Assembly (NCBI RefSeq): GCF_019457905.1
Contig: NZ_JAHZSV010000019.1
Coordinates: 1 to 64,000, forward strand
Reading direction: 5' to 3'
Length of the DNA: 64,000 nucleotides
Source: Flagellimonas abyssi
Lineage (GTDB): Bacteria > Bacteroidota > Bacteroidia > Flavobacteriales > Flavobacteriaceae
The notes under the pieces were generated by a model. That model searched no databases and was not told the DNA's origin. It was given only the letters and a program-made list of their open reading frames with translations. This document shows, one piece after another, positions 26,251 to 34,298 of this stretch. The position numbers were made by a program, and so were the translations under genes. Position 1 is the stretch's first letter, and every line of letters begins with the position of its first letter.

Positions 26251-27887
26251 TGGCACTACCCACAATCGACCCCACAACTACGGAAGCCTGGAAAAAACTC
26301 AAACAACATTATCAAGAGACCAAAGACGTTCATTTAAGGGAACTATTTTCTAACGAAGAAGGCCGGGGCAAAAACCTATCCATCCGTTGGGAAGATTTTT
26401 TGGTGGACTATTCAAAGAATAGAATAACGGATACAACCATTAAGTTGCTTTTGGAACTTGCCGGGGAAGTGGGCCTTACCCAAGCCATAGAAGGTTACTT
26501 TGATGGCGAGCTCATTAATCAAACCGAAGGAAGGGCCGTATTGCACACAGCCTTACGCGCCAAAAAGGGTACAGAGGTTTTTGTTGATGGCGAAAACATT
26601 GTAGATGAAGTTTTTGAGGTAAAGGAGAAAATCAAATCTTTTTCCGAAGCAGTAATATCCGGGGAGCGTAAGGGCCACACGGGAAAAGCATTTACCGATA
26701 TTGTAAACATTGGTATCGGTGGTTCTGACTTGGGACCAGTGATGGTGACTGAAGCCTTGAAATTTTATCAAAATGATTTAAAGACTCATTTTGTAAGCAA
26801 TGTGGATGGTGATCTGGTTCATGAAGTATTGAAAGAACTTGACCCGGAGACCACATTGTTCGTAATTGTTTCCAAATCCTTCACTACACAGGAAACCTTG
26901 AGCAATGCACTGACCATCAAAAAATGGTTTCTGAAAACTGCATCCGAAAAAGATGTGGCTGACCACTTTGTTGCCGTATCTACCAATCTTGAAAAAATCA
27001 AGGAATTTGGTATTGCAGATGAAAACGTGTTCCCGATGTGGGACTGGGTAGGCGGACGTTTCTCACTTTGGAGCGCCGTTGGATTGTCCATTGCACTTTC
27101 GGTGGGCTACGATAATTTTGAATCCTTGTTGAATGGGGCACACGAAATGGACGTTCATTTTAAGGAAACCCCGTTTGATGAAAACATTCCTGTAATTCTT
27201 GCCTTGATCAGTGTTTGGTACAATAACTTCTATCAAGCAGAGACCGAGGCCATAATTCCGTACACACAATATTTGCACCGTTTTTCTGCATACCTACAAC
27301 AAGGTATCATGGAAAGTAACGGAAAGAGTATGGACAGGGCAGGAAATAGGGTCGGTCACGAAACGGGCACTATTATTTGGGGCGAACCGGGAACCAATTC
27401 GCAACATGCCTTTTTCCAGTTGATCCACCAAGGGACCAAATTGATCCCCACCGATTTTATAGGCTACAAGAAATCATTGCACGGAGATGTGGACCATCAT
27501 AATAAATTGATGGCAAACTACTTTGCACAGACCGAAGCCTTGATGAACGGAAAAACCGCGGAAGAGGTTGAACAAGAGTTGAAATCCCAAGGATTGTCCG
27601 GTGACGAAATCCAAACACTGCTTCCCTTTAAAATATTTGAGGGAAACAAGCCCACCAACACCATTTTAATAGAGCAGCTTACCCCTAGAAGCTTGGGCGC
27701 GCTGATTGCACTTTACGAACACAAGATATTTGTACAAGGCGTGGTCTGGAACATCTTCAGTTACGATCAATGGGGGGTGGAACTCGGTAAGCAGTTGGCC
27801 AAAAATATTCTGAACGATATTGAAAATTCAGATATTGGCAAGCACGACAGTTCAACATTGAACCTTTTGCATTTTTTTAAGGAGTAA
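26250..27887 (+). CDS. pgi: Glucose-6-phosphate isomerase
   Basis: 545 residues, full length. Both family signatures are present: [18 protein letters not shown], then [14 protein letters not shown] for the phosphate, [22 protein letters not shown], and [16 protein letters not shown], with the C-terminal [16 protein letters not shown]. It interconverts glucose-6-phosphate and fructose-6-phosphate in glycolysis and gluconeogenesis. It is the last gene of the DUF3108-TDO-M23-pgi operon with an ATG overlapping the previous stop. No terminator was seen before the promoter of the next gene. Confidence 0.97.
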   Translation: MALPTIDPTTTEAWKKLKQHYQETKDVHLRELFSNEEGRGKNLSIRWEDFLVDYSKNRITDTTIKLLLELAGEVGLTQAIEGYFDGELINQTEGRAVLHTALRAKKGTEVFVDGENIVDEVFEVKEKIKSFSEAVISGERKGHTGKAFTDIVNIGIGGSDLGPVMVTEALKFYQNDLKTHFVSNVDGDLVHEVLKELDPETTLFVIVSKSFTTQETLSNALTIKKWFLKTASEKDVADHFVAVSTNLEKIKEFGIADENVFPMWDWVGGRFSLWSAVGLSIALSVGYDNFESLLNGAHEMDVHFKETPFDENIPVILALISVWYNNFYQAETEAIIPYTQYLHRFSAYLQQGIMESNGKSMDRAGNRVGHETGTIIWGEPGTNSQHAFFQLIHQGTKLIPTDFIGYKKSLHGDVDHHNKLMANYFAQTEALMNGKTAEEVEQELKSQGLSGDEIQTLLPFKIFEGNKPTNTILIEQLTPRSLGALIALYEHKIFVQGVVWNIFSYDQWGVELGKQLAKNILNDIENSDIGKHDSSTLNLLHFFKE

Positions 27888-27946
27888 ATTGCCATCTGCT
27901 CAAATCCCCGTATAAAGCCTAAACAATTGTCTGTCAGATAATTTGT

Positions 27947-27974
27947 TTTGTTAATTTAGTGTTAACTATATTTG
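27947..27974 (+). promoter_or_regulatory. Complete -33/-7 promoter for the Oar-like receptor
   Basis: TTTG at 27947-27950 and TATATTTG at 27967-27974 with a 16-base spacer, close to the Bacteroidota consensus TTTG / TAnnTTTG. It leaves a leader of about 80 bases before the ATG at 28060. Confidence 0.6.
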
Positions 27975-28059
27975 CGTGATTTTAACTTTGACTTAATCGT
28001 AGAATGTCAAAAATGGATCACATTTGCAGCGCTAATTAAACACTTAAACACTGAATTAA

Positions 28060-31000
28060 ATGAAAAGAATCTACTTGGCTATTGCGGCTATTTTGGTTTC
28101 CGCGATGGCATTTGCACAAGGGGTTACTACTTCTTCTATAGGAGGTAAAGTAACAGACGAAACTGGGGAGCCTCTGCCAGGGGCGAGTATAGTGGCTGTC
28201 CACATTCCTTCGGGAACCACTTATGGGGCAGCTGCTGATTTTGATGGATTTTACCGAATTTCAGGTATGAGAACGGGAGGGCCGTACAAGGTGACAATTT
28301 CTTATGTAGGATTTAACGAGGATGTTAAAGAAGGAATATATCTTAATTTAGGTCAAGCAGAAAGAATAAGTTCCCAACTTTCGGAATCAGCAACTGCACT
28401 ACAAGAAGTTGTAGTTACTGGCGGAGCGGCAGGAAGCCTTTTTGATCCGGGTAAAACTGGAGCTGAGACCAATGTCACACAACGACAAGTGAACAATTTG
28501 CCGACAATATCCAGGAATATTGCGGATTTTGCTAGACTTACACCACAAGCTAAAGTGACTGGGGACGATGTGGTTTCAATAAGTGGTCAAAACAACCGGT
28601 ATAATGCCATTTATATTGACGGTGCCGTAAATAACGATGTTTTTGGCCTTGCAGCAAATGGGACGAATGGAGGACAAACTGGTGTGAGCCCTATTTCTTT
28701 GGATGCCATAGAGTCTTTTCAAATAAACGTTGCCCCTTTTGATGTTCGTCAGTCTGGTTTTGCAGGAGGTAGTATCAATGCTATTACCAAATCCGGTACT
28801 AACAAGTATATAGGATCTGCCTATGGTTTTTTACGAAACGAGAGTTTTGCAGGCAAGACTCCTGTAGGTTTGGTTGGAGAAGGTGAAGAAAGAGAAAAAT
28901 TGGATGAATTTTCTGCAAAAACTTATGGAGTACGATTGGGTGGTCCTTTGATTGAGGACAAATTGTTTTTCTTCGTCAATTATGAAAGACAGGAAAATGA
29001 AACTCCACAACCATTTAACATTTCAACATATAGAGGTGATGCCACAGCGGCGGACTTAGATAACCTATCTAGTTTTTTGGTTAATAACTATGGATATAAT
29101 CCTGGAGGTTATGCAAATAATACCTCTAGCTTGGAGAGTGATAAGTTGATTGCGAAAATTGACTGGAACATTAATGATAAGAATAAACTCTCTCTTAAGC
29201 ACAGTTATGTTAAGGCTATTCAGTTTGATGCACCTTCTTCAAATACAGGGTCTATTAGTTTCATTAACGGAGCTATCAATTTTGAATCGATTACAAATTC
29301 AACAGCTTTGGAACTGAACTCTCAAATCGGGAGCAATATGTCCAACAATTTAGTAGTTGGTTATACAACTGTAAATGATGATAGAGATCCAGCTGGGAGC
29401 CCTTTCCCTGCAGTTCAGATTTTTGATGCGGCAGGTACTTCGATATTTTTTGGTTCAGAGGCGTTTTCAACAGCTAACCTATTGGAACAGAAAGTATTGA
29501 CTCTTACCGATAATTTCCAAATCTATTCAGGAAGACATACCATAACTATAGGTACTAACAATGAATTTTCCTCTGCAAAGAATGTTTTCTTTCGTCAGAA
29601 TTTTGGAGATTACAGATTCAATAGCCTTAGTGATTTCTTAAATGGTGAGTCTGCCAATAGGTATAGGTATGGATACTCCCTATTGGGAGGTTTTGGTGAT
29701 GATTCAGAAGGAGCAGCAGAGTTTGATTTGTTCCAATTGGGAGTTTATGTACAAGATCAAGTGGATATTACCGACAATTTCAAATTTACCATCGGAGCAA
29801 GAATTGATGTTCCTTATTGGGAAGATGGTCTTGAAAATGAAGACTTCAACACAAGAACCGTTGCATTGTTGGAAGCTGCAGGAAAAGACTTGCAGGGAGC
29901 AAGAGTGGGCCAAGGGATAAATCCAAATGCCCATTTTTCGCCAAGATTAGGTTTTAATTGGGATTTGAAAGGGGATAGAACTACCCAGATAAGGGGAGGT
30001 TTAGGAATATTCACATCCAGAGTTCCGTTGGTATGGCCGGGAGGAACATATAACAACAATGGTATTACTGCCGGATTCATCCAGCTTACAGGAGATGATG
30101 TTCCTGACTTTAACCCAGACCCTACAGGTCAATTGGCTATACCACAACCTGGTACGGGATCCGTTGGTGGACAAATTGATTTGTTCGCACCTGATTTTAA
30201 ACTACCTCAAGTGTTCAAAACAAATATTGCTGTCGACCAAAGATTACCAGGAGACATTATCTTTTCAGCAGATTTTATTTGGAACGATAATATTACAGCG
30301 GTTGCATATGAAAACTTAAACCTTAGAGGTCCTCAGTTTATGACTACAGGTGCTGGATCACGACCTAATTATGGTTATGCTTCTATAGACAACACTTATA
30401 GCGATATATATTTGGCGACAAATACGGGAGCCGGAAGTTCTTACAATATCACTGGTACATTATCAAAGAACTTTTACAGTCCAAAATTGGATATTACCGC
30501 TCAAGCATCGTACTCCTATGGAGAGTCTGATGGAATTTTGGATGGGACTTCATCACAAAACAGTTCTCAATTCAGAAACTTAGAAACTGTTAATGGGTCT
30601 AACAGACCAGATTTATCCATTTCAGATTTCTCACCAGGTCACCGAGTAATTGCAAATTCAACTTTTGAATTTAAATGGTCAGATAATCTTAAGACAAGAT
30701 TGGGCTTATTTTACGAAGGAGCTGAAGGATCTCCGTTTAGCTATGTTTACAACGGAAGTGGTTTATTATCCGATACAGGATCATTCTCTGCTTTGATTTA
30801 TGTGCCTGCGAACGAATCAGAGGCCAATTTAGTTGATTCTGACGATTTGAGTGCTGCTCAACAATGGAGCGCATTAAATGCCGTTATCGAAGGAGATGAT
30901 TACTTAAAAAGTAGAAGAGGAAAATTTGCAGAACGTAACGCTGACCGTTCAGATTGGACCCATATTATTGATTTGAAATTTGCACAAGAATTTGGAATCA

Positions 31001-31266
31001 AGTTTGGTGAGAACACCCACAAATTGGAATTTACTGCAGACATCTTCAACTTTACCAATTTATTAAACAAGGAATGGGGTGTAAGAACCTTCTCTAACTT
31101 TAACCAAGTACAATTGTTGAATTTTGAAGGCTTTGCCGATGATGGTACGACACCTCAGTTTACTTTTGACCCAGGTGTTGAAGAAACAAGAAATATTATC
31201 GATGATTCTGGATTGCAATCATCTAGATGGCAGATGCAGTTAGGGCTTAGATATAGCTTTAACTAG
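28060..31266 (+). CDS. Oar-like TonB-dependent receptor
   Basis: 1068 residues. Signal peptide 1-19 (ending AFAQ), a carboxypeptidase-regulatory-like domain (SSIGGKVTDETGEPLPGAS), a TonB-box-like LQEVVVTGG, the plug (NRYNAIYIDGAVNNDVFGL; FAGGSINAITKSGTN), and a long barrel ending GLRYSFN. Length and domain order match Oar-type outer-membrane proteins, which include the Myxococcus Oar protein and many flavobacterial surface proteins; the substrate is unknown. Codons are strongly A/T-ended compared with its neighbours, which may reflect high expression. It has its own promoter and a strong terminator at 31285-31312. Confidence 0.92.
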   Translation: MKRIYLAIAAILVSAMAFAQGVTTSSIGGKVTDETGEPLPGASIVAVHIPSGTTYGAAADFDGFYRISGMRTGGPYKVTISYVGFNEDVKEGIYLNLGQAERISSQLSESATALQEVVVTGGAAGSLFDPGKTGAETNVTQRQVNNLPTISRNIADFARLTPQAKVTGDDVVSISGQNNRYNAIYIDGAVNNDVFGLAANGTNGGQTGVSPISLDAIESFQINVAPFDVRQSGFAGGSINAITKSGTNKYIGSAYGFLRNESFAGKTPVGLVGEGEEREKLDEFSAKTYGVRLGGPLIEDKLFFFVNYERQENETPQPFNISTYRGDATAADLDNLSSFLVNNYGYNPGGYANNTSSLESDKLIAKIDWNINDKNKLSLKHSYVKAIQFDAPSSNTGSISFINGAINFESITNSTALELNSQIGSNMSNNLVVGYTTVNDDRDPAGSPFPAVQIFDAAGTSIFFGSEAFSTANLLEQKVLTLTDNFQIYSGRHTITIGTNNEFSSAKNVFFRQNFGDYRFNSLSDFLNGESANRYRYGYSLLGGFGDDSEGAAEFDLFQLGVYVQDQVDITDNFKFTIGARIDVPYWEDGLENEDFNTRTVALLEAAGKDLQGARVGQGINPNAHFSPRLGFNWDLKGDRTTQIRGGLGIFTSRVPLVWPGGTYNNNGITAGFIQLTGDDVPDFNPDPTGQLAIPQPGTGSVGGQIDLFAPDFKLPQVFKTNIAVDQRLPGDIIFSADFIWNDNITAVAYENLNLRGPQFMTTGAGSRPNYGYASIDNTYSDIYLATNTGAGSSYNITGTLSKNFYSPKLDITAQASYSYGESDGILDGTSSQNSSQFRNLETVNGSNRPDLSISDFSPGHRVIANSTFEFKWSDNLKTRLGLFYEGAEGSPFSYVYNGSGLLSDTGSFSALIYVPANESEANLVDSDDLSAAQQWSALNAVIEGDDYLKSRRGKFAERNADRSDWTHIIDLKFAQEFGIKFGENTHKLEFTADIFNFTNLLNKEWGVRTFSNFNQVQLLNFEGFADDGTTPQFTFDPGVEETRNIIDDSGLQSSRWQMQLGLRYSFN

Positions 31267-31284
31267 TATTGAACGATTTTTTAT

Positions 31285-31312
31285 AAACCCTGCCATTTGG
31301 CAGGGTTTTTTT
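31285..31312 (+). terminator. Terminator after the Oar-like gene
   Basis: AAACCCTGCC / GGCAGGGTTT with loop ATTT (31285-31294 and 31299-31308), then T to 31312. Confidence 0.88.
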
Positions 31313-31354
31313 ATGCCCAAAAATCCGTACTTTTAATCGCACAAACGATACCTA

Positions 31355-31792
31355 ATGGAAATTATCAAGAACCTACACTCGTATTTGGCCTATGTGGTGC
31401 TGGCCGTTTTAGTAATTGCCGTAATCAATGCCATAGCGGGCTGGTTGGGCAAAAAGGACTTCACCCTTCAAAAAGACCTTCGTATAAGCTTGTTTGCCCT
31501 TATTTTAAGCCATATTCAATTGTTGGTGGGACTGTTGTTGTATTTCACATCGGGGAATGGACTAAAGGCCGTTCAAACTTTGGGAATGGGTGGATTGAAT
31601 GCTCCTGCAAGACTTTTGGCGGTAGAGCATCCATTCATTAATATTATAGCTTTGGTTTTGATAACCATTGGATGGTCCCGTCATAAAAAGGTGATGGAAA
31701 GCAATAAAAAATTCAAGACCATTTCTATTTTTTACGGACTTGGATTGCTGTTGATTTTAAGCCGTATTCCTTGGGGACAATGGTTCGCATAA
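31355..31792 (+). CDS. Four-helix membrane protein, possibly cytochrome-like
   Basis: 145 residues with four membrane helices (about 8-28, 46-64, 93-108, 124-138). Histidines occur near helix ends (NLHSYLAY, LSHIQLL, VEHPFIN, SRHKK), the layout of small b-type cytochromes, and flavobacterial homologues are often labelled cytochrome B. Heme binding is not proven by sequence. It is free-standing after a strong terminator. A short inverted repeat ATTCCCG/CGGGAAT at 31797-31816 follows without a T tract. Confidence 0.65.
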   Translation: MEIIKNLHSYLAYVVLAVLVIAVINAIAGWLGKKDFTLQKDLRISLFALILSHIQLLVGLLLYFTSGNGLKAVQTLGMGGLNAPARLLAVEHPFINIIALVLITIGWSRHKKVMESNKKFKTISIFYGLGLLLILSRIPWGQWFA

Positions 31793-31844
31793 AGTAATTC
31801 CCGAGAAGGCGGGAATCTTATACAGTTTACTTAGTAACTTTTCC

Positions 31845-32246
31845 TTAAATGGTCACATAGTTAATCTCCGAGATTATTATATGATCGAGTAGTTCTATTT
31901 CTAAAATAGCGGCAGCTTTTTTCATGCGGTCTGTAAATGCTATATCTGCCTCACTGGGCTCCAATTTTCCTGAGGGATGATTGTGGCAGAGGACAATCTT
32001 ATGGCATTGTTTGGCTGCGGCCAAACTTAAAACTTGCACTGGCGTAACAATATTTCGATTGCTGGTGCCAATGGTCACAAGTTCAATATACTCAATATCA
32101 TTTGCAGCATTGAGACCTATGGTCCAAAAATATTCTTTTTGTCTGTGGATTTTGTTCTGCCGCCAAAGCACCTTTTGCATAATGCGGGCAATATCATCCG
32201 TACCAGATATATGTTTGTCCTCGTCCTGAGGAAGTCTTACAGTCAT
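31845..32246 (-). CDS. Short RadC-type JAB-domain protein
   Basis: 133 residues against about 230 in full RadC, so only the JAB/MPN metalloprotease-like domain is present. The metal site is intact: HNHPSG with His88 and His90, then Asp101, fitting HxHx10D. The C-terminus ends early (IIISEINYVTI) and lacks the usual YYSF-type tail. Short RadC proteins of this sort are frequent on mobile elements in Bacteroidota. RadC itself has no proven repair role. A remnant of a second copy lies at 32966-33037, on the other side of the mazEF pair. Confidence 0.82.
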   Translation of the reverse strand: MTVRLPQDEDKHISGTDDIARIMQKVLWRQNKIHRQKEYFWTIGLNAANDIEYIELVTIGTSNRNIVTPVQVLSLAAAKQCHKIVLCHNHPSGKLEPSEADIAFTDRMKKAAAILEIELLDHIIISEINYVTI

Positions 32247-32343
32247 GAGATAAAGATAGAAAATGTTTTGTTTAAAGGATTATTCAGATTCCTTGACCAA
32301 AAAAGATATGGGCGGGATAATAATCACTATAACCTTGTATTTT

Positions 32344-32667
32344 TTAGTCAACAAAGGTTTCTTTTATGACCTCTTTGCATTTTTCAATTTCTACATTGGT
32401 CAGGTTTTCAAAAATTCGGATTATTCTAGTTTTGTCAACTGTCCGAATTTGGTCAATGGCAATCATTCCTTTTCTTTCGTTATGTTTGATCGAAACCCTT
32501 GTCGGATATTTTTTTAAATTGGTTGTCATTGGAGCAAGAACTATTGTGTTCAGATATTTGTTCATTTCATTTGGCGAAATGATTACACAAGGTCTTGTCT
32601 TTTTTATTTCGTTACCACTGGTCGGGTCAAGGTTTACAAGAACGATCGAGTATTGTTTTAAATCCAT
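32344..32667 (-). CDS. mazF: MazF/PemK-type toxin, type II toxin-antitoxin system
   Basis: 107 residues. The start SIVLVNLDPTSGNEIKKTRP followed by CVIISPNEMN and IVLAPMTT is the MazF fold, with the conserved TRP-CVI loop and the later IAIDQIRTVDKTRI. MazF proteins cut mRNA at short sequences and so stop growth when the antitoxin is lost. Its start overlaps the antitoxin gene by ten bases, as in most mazEF pairs. All key positions look intact. Confidence 0.9.
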   Translation of the reverse strand: MDLKQYSIVLVNLDPTSGNEIKKTRPCVIISPNEMNKYLNTIVLAPMTTNLKKYPTRVSIKHNERKGMIAIDQIRTVDKTRIIRIFENLTNVEIEKCKEVIKETFVD

Positions 32668-32903
32668 TCTTCAAGGTTTTCATCCTCGAAGACATCATTC
32701 ATCAGCAACTTGTCATCTCCATTCTCATTCATTTTTTTAAATTCTTTTTCCCAATTTTTTCTTGGTGAAGCAATTGGTTTGAGGATGATCTGTCCTTTTT
32801 CAAGAATCAGTTCCACTTTGTCCTTGATATTATATTTTTCCAAAATGGTCTTGCTCAAACGAAGTCCTTTTGAATTACCGATTTTGATTATTGATGCTTC
32901 CAT
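32658..32903 (-). CDS. mazE: MazE-type AbrB-fold antitoxin
   Basis: 81 residues. The N-terminus MEASIIKIGNSKGLRLSKTI is the AbrB/MazE swapped-hairpin DNA-binding fold, followed by an acidic C-terminal tail (NDVFEDENLEEWI) that would wrap the toxin. It is the first gene of the pair and would repress its own promoter. A small interrupted palindrome TTACAAAGTAA at 32920-32930, 17 bases before the start, is a possible operator. Confidence 0.88.
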   Translation of the reverse strand: MEASIIKIGNSKGLRLSKTILEKYNIKDKVELILEKGQIILKPIASPRKNWEKEFKKMNENGDDKLLMNDVFEDENLEEWI

Positions 32904-32965
32904 AAGTCTTTAAATGTTATTACAAAGTAACCACTTTTTATTAAGGTTCCAAAAAATGTTCCACA

Positions 32966-33037
32966 TTAAAGCCAACGTGCATTATCATCCGTACTAAATA
33001 CATGTTTGTCCTCGTCTTTAGGAAGTCGTACTGTCAT
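32966..33037 (-). pseudogene. Remnant of a second radC copy (first 23 codons)
   Basis: Reading from an ATG at 33037 the peptide MTVRLPKDEDKH continues VFSTDDNARWL and stops at 32966. The first 21 codons match the start of the RadC gene at 32246: about 53 of 62 bases are identical, and similarity continues for about 25 bases upstream of both ATGs. The rest of the gene is gone. The mazEF pair lies between the intact gene and this fragment. Confidence 0.75.
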
Positions 33038-33060
33038 GAGTTAAAGATATTAAATGTTTT

Positions 33061-33142
33061 GTCACCTTGAGCGCAGTCGAAAGGTAGGGAAAACATCTCG
33101 ACTTTAGTTTATCCTGAGCGAAGCCGAAGGACACGATGTGAC
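33061..33142. repeat. Palindromic dispersed repeat (82 bp)
   Basis: Starts GTCACCTTGAGCGCAGTCGA and ends with CCTGAGCGAAGCCGAAGGA plus GTGAC; the terminal GTCAC/GTGAC are inverted, and the AGTCGA-AG core recurs inverted as CTCGACTTTAG near the middle. Sequences of the kind TGAGCGCAGTCGAA are frequent intergenic palindromes in flavobacterial genomes and resemble REP- or MITE-like elements. Only this copy is in the window. It borders the radC remnant. Confidence 0.6.
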
Positions 33143-33159
33143 ATTCAGTCGTGAATCCA

Positions 33160-34197
33160 TCACTCCACCTCCTTCAACAAAAACAAATACGCAGGAAAGT
33201 GGTCGCTATACCCGGCCGTATAGCTACCGCCCGAGTAGGTACGTAGCGGATACCCCTTAAACCGTCCTTCATCAGTTCGGATAAATTGTGGTGCAAAAAT
33301 GCCCGCTTTCCAAAGCGATAGGGTTGTTCTGTTTTCGGTCACCAAATTGGAGGTCATAAAAATCTGGTCAAACAAGTTCCACTTATCTTGGTATGCCAAC
33401 GAACCGATTCCTTTTTTAAACATTGCCTCCATAGGATTAAATAGGCTTAAGCTATCCAATTGACGCTTTTTGCCCTTTGTTTTCAGTATTTTTTTCAAGC
33501 TGTCATCAATGGGGTCGTCGTTGAGGTCACCCATCGAAATAATTTTGGCATCCAAATCCAATTCTTGGATGGAGTCAATAATTCGCTTGTTCAACAAAGC
33601 CGCACGAACACGTAAAGGGGAACTTTTCGCCGCTCCGCCCCTCCGCGAGGGCCAATGGTTTACAATAAAATGAATTTCTTCACCATCCATAGTGCCGCCG
33701 ACCACCAATTGGTCACGCGTGTATTTCCTTTCGCTCATTTCATCAAACAACAAAAGCCGATGACTTTTAAACGAAGAGGGAATAAATGCTGACTTTTTAT
33801 AAAGCAGTGCCACATCAATACCGCGAGCATCTGGGGAATCAAAATGGATGATGCCATAATCCTTATCCAGCAAATTGGGATGTTGCACCAAATCTTCCAG
33901 CACATCCAGATTTTCAACTTCGCAAAGCCCCACAATGTCGGGAGAGGTTTTAGACGTTTCGGCACCAATTTGCGAAATGACCTTGGATAGGTTTTCCACC
34001 TTTTGCAGATACCGTTCCCGCGTCCAATGATAACTACCCTCGGGAGTTCGGTCATCATCAAAAGTGAGCGAATCGTTTACCGTATCGAACAGGTTTTCAC
34101 AGTTGTAAAAAGCAATCGTTCTTAAGGTGTATGTCTTGGACTTTTGTCCATAAAGTGAGGTCGATATTAATACAAGTAGGCATATTAATAATCGCAT
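33160..34197 (-). CDS. Exported endonuclease/exonuclease/phosphatase-family protein
   Basis: 345 residues with a signal peptide (residues 1-17, ending LYGQ). The EEP fold is clear: FYNCENLFDT at the start of the domain, DIVGLCEVENLDVL (metal-binding Glu), FIVNHWPSRRGG (catalytic His/Asn region), SMGDLNDDP (metal-binding Asp-Asn) and TAGYSDHFPAYLFL with the final His. All catalytic residues are present. Family members cut DNA or RNA, or remove phosphate. With a signal peptide it acts in the periplasm or outside. It is divergent from a TonB receptor and a DUF5689/lamin-tail lipoprotein, suggesting use of extracellular nucleic acid or organic phosphate. Confidence 0.88.
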   Translation of the reverse strand: MRLLICLLVLISTSLYGQKSKTYTLRTIAFYNCENLFDTVNDSLTFDDDRTPEGSYHWTRERYLQKVENLSKVISQIGAETSKTSPDIVGLCEVENLDVLEDLVQHPNLLDKDYGIIHFDSPDARGIDVALLYKKSAFIPSSFKSHRLLLFDEMSERKYTRDQLVVGGTMDGEEIHFIVNHWPSRRGGAAKSSPLRVRAALLNKRIIDSIQELDLDAKIISMGDLNDDPIDDSLKKILKTKGKKRQLDSLSLFNPMEAMFKKGIGSLAYQDKWNLFDQIFMTSNLVTENRTTLSLWKAGIFAPQFIRTDEGRFKGYPLRTYSGGSYTAGYSDHFPAYLFLLKEVE

Positions 34198-34298
34198 TTT
34201 ATTTTGATTTTGTAGCTAAAATATGTAGAATTGTTCGCTTTTCCGCAGTTTGTACAGCAATTACAACCCCTTTTTTATTAATTAACCTACAAAAACCT

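Noticed and set aside
31797..31816. Terminator after the four-helix membrane protein
   Set aside because: The inverted repeat ATTCCCG/CGGGAAT is real but has no T tract on either side, so termination is not supported.
32366..32740. 124-codon plus-strand hydrophobic frame
   Set aside because: Antisense of mazF/mazE; the apparent membrane character comes from Lys/Asn/Glu codons read backwards.
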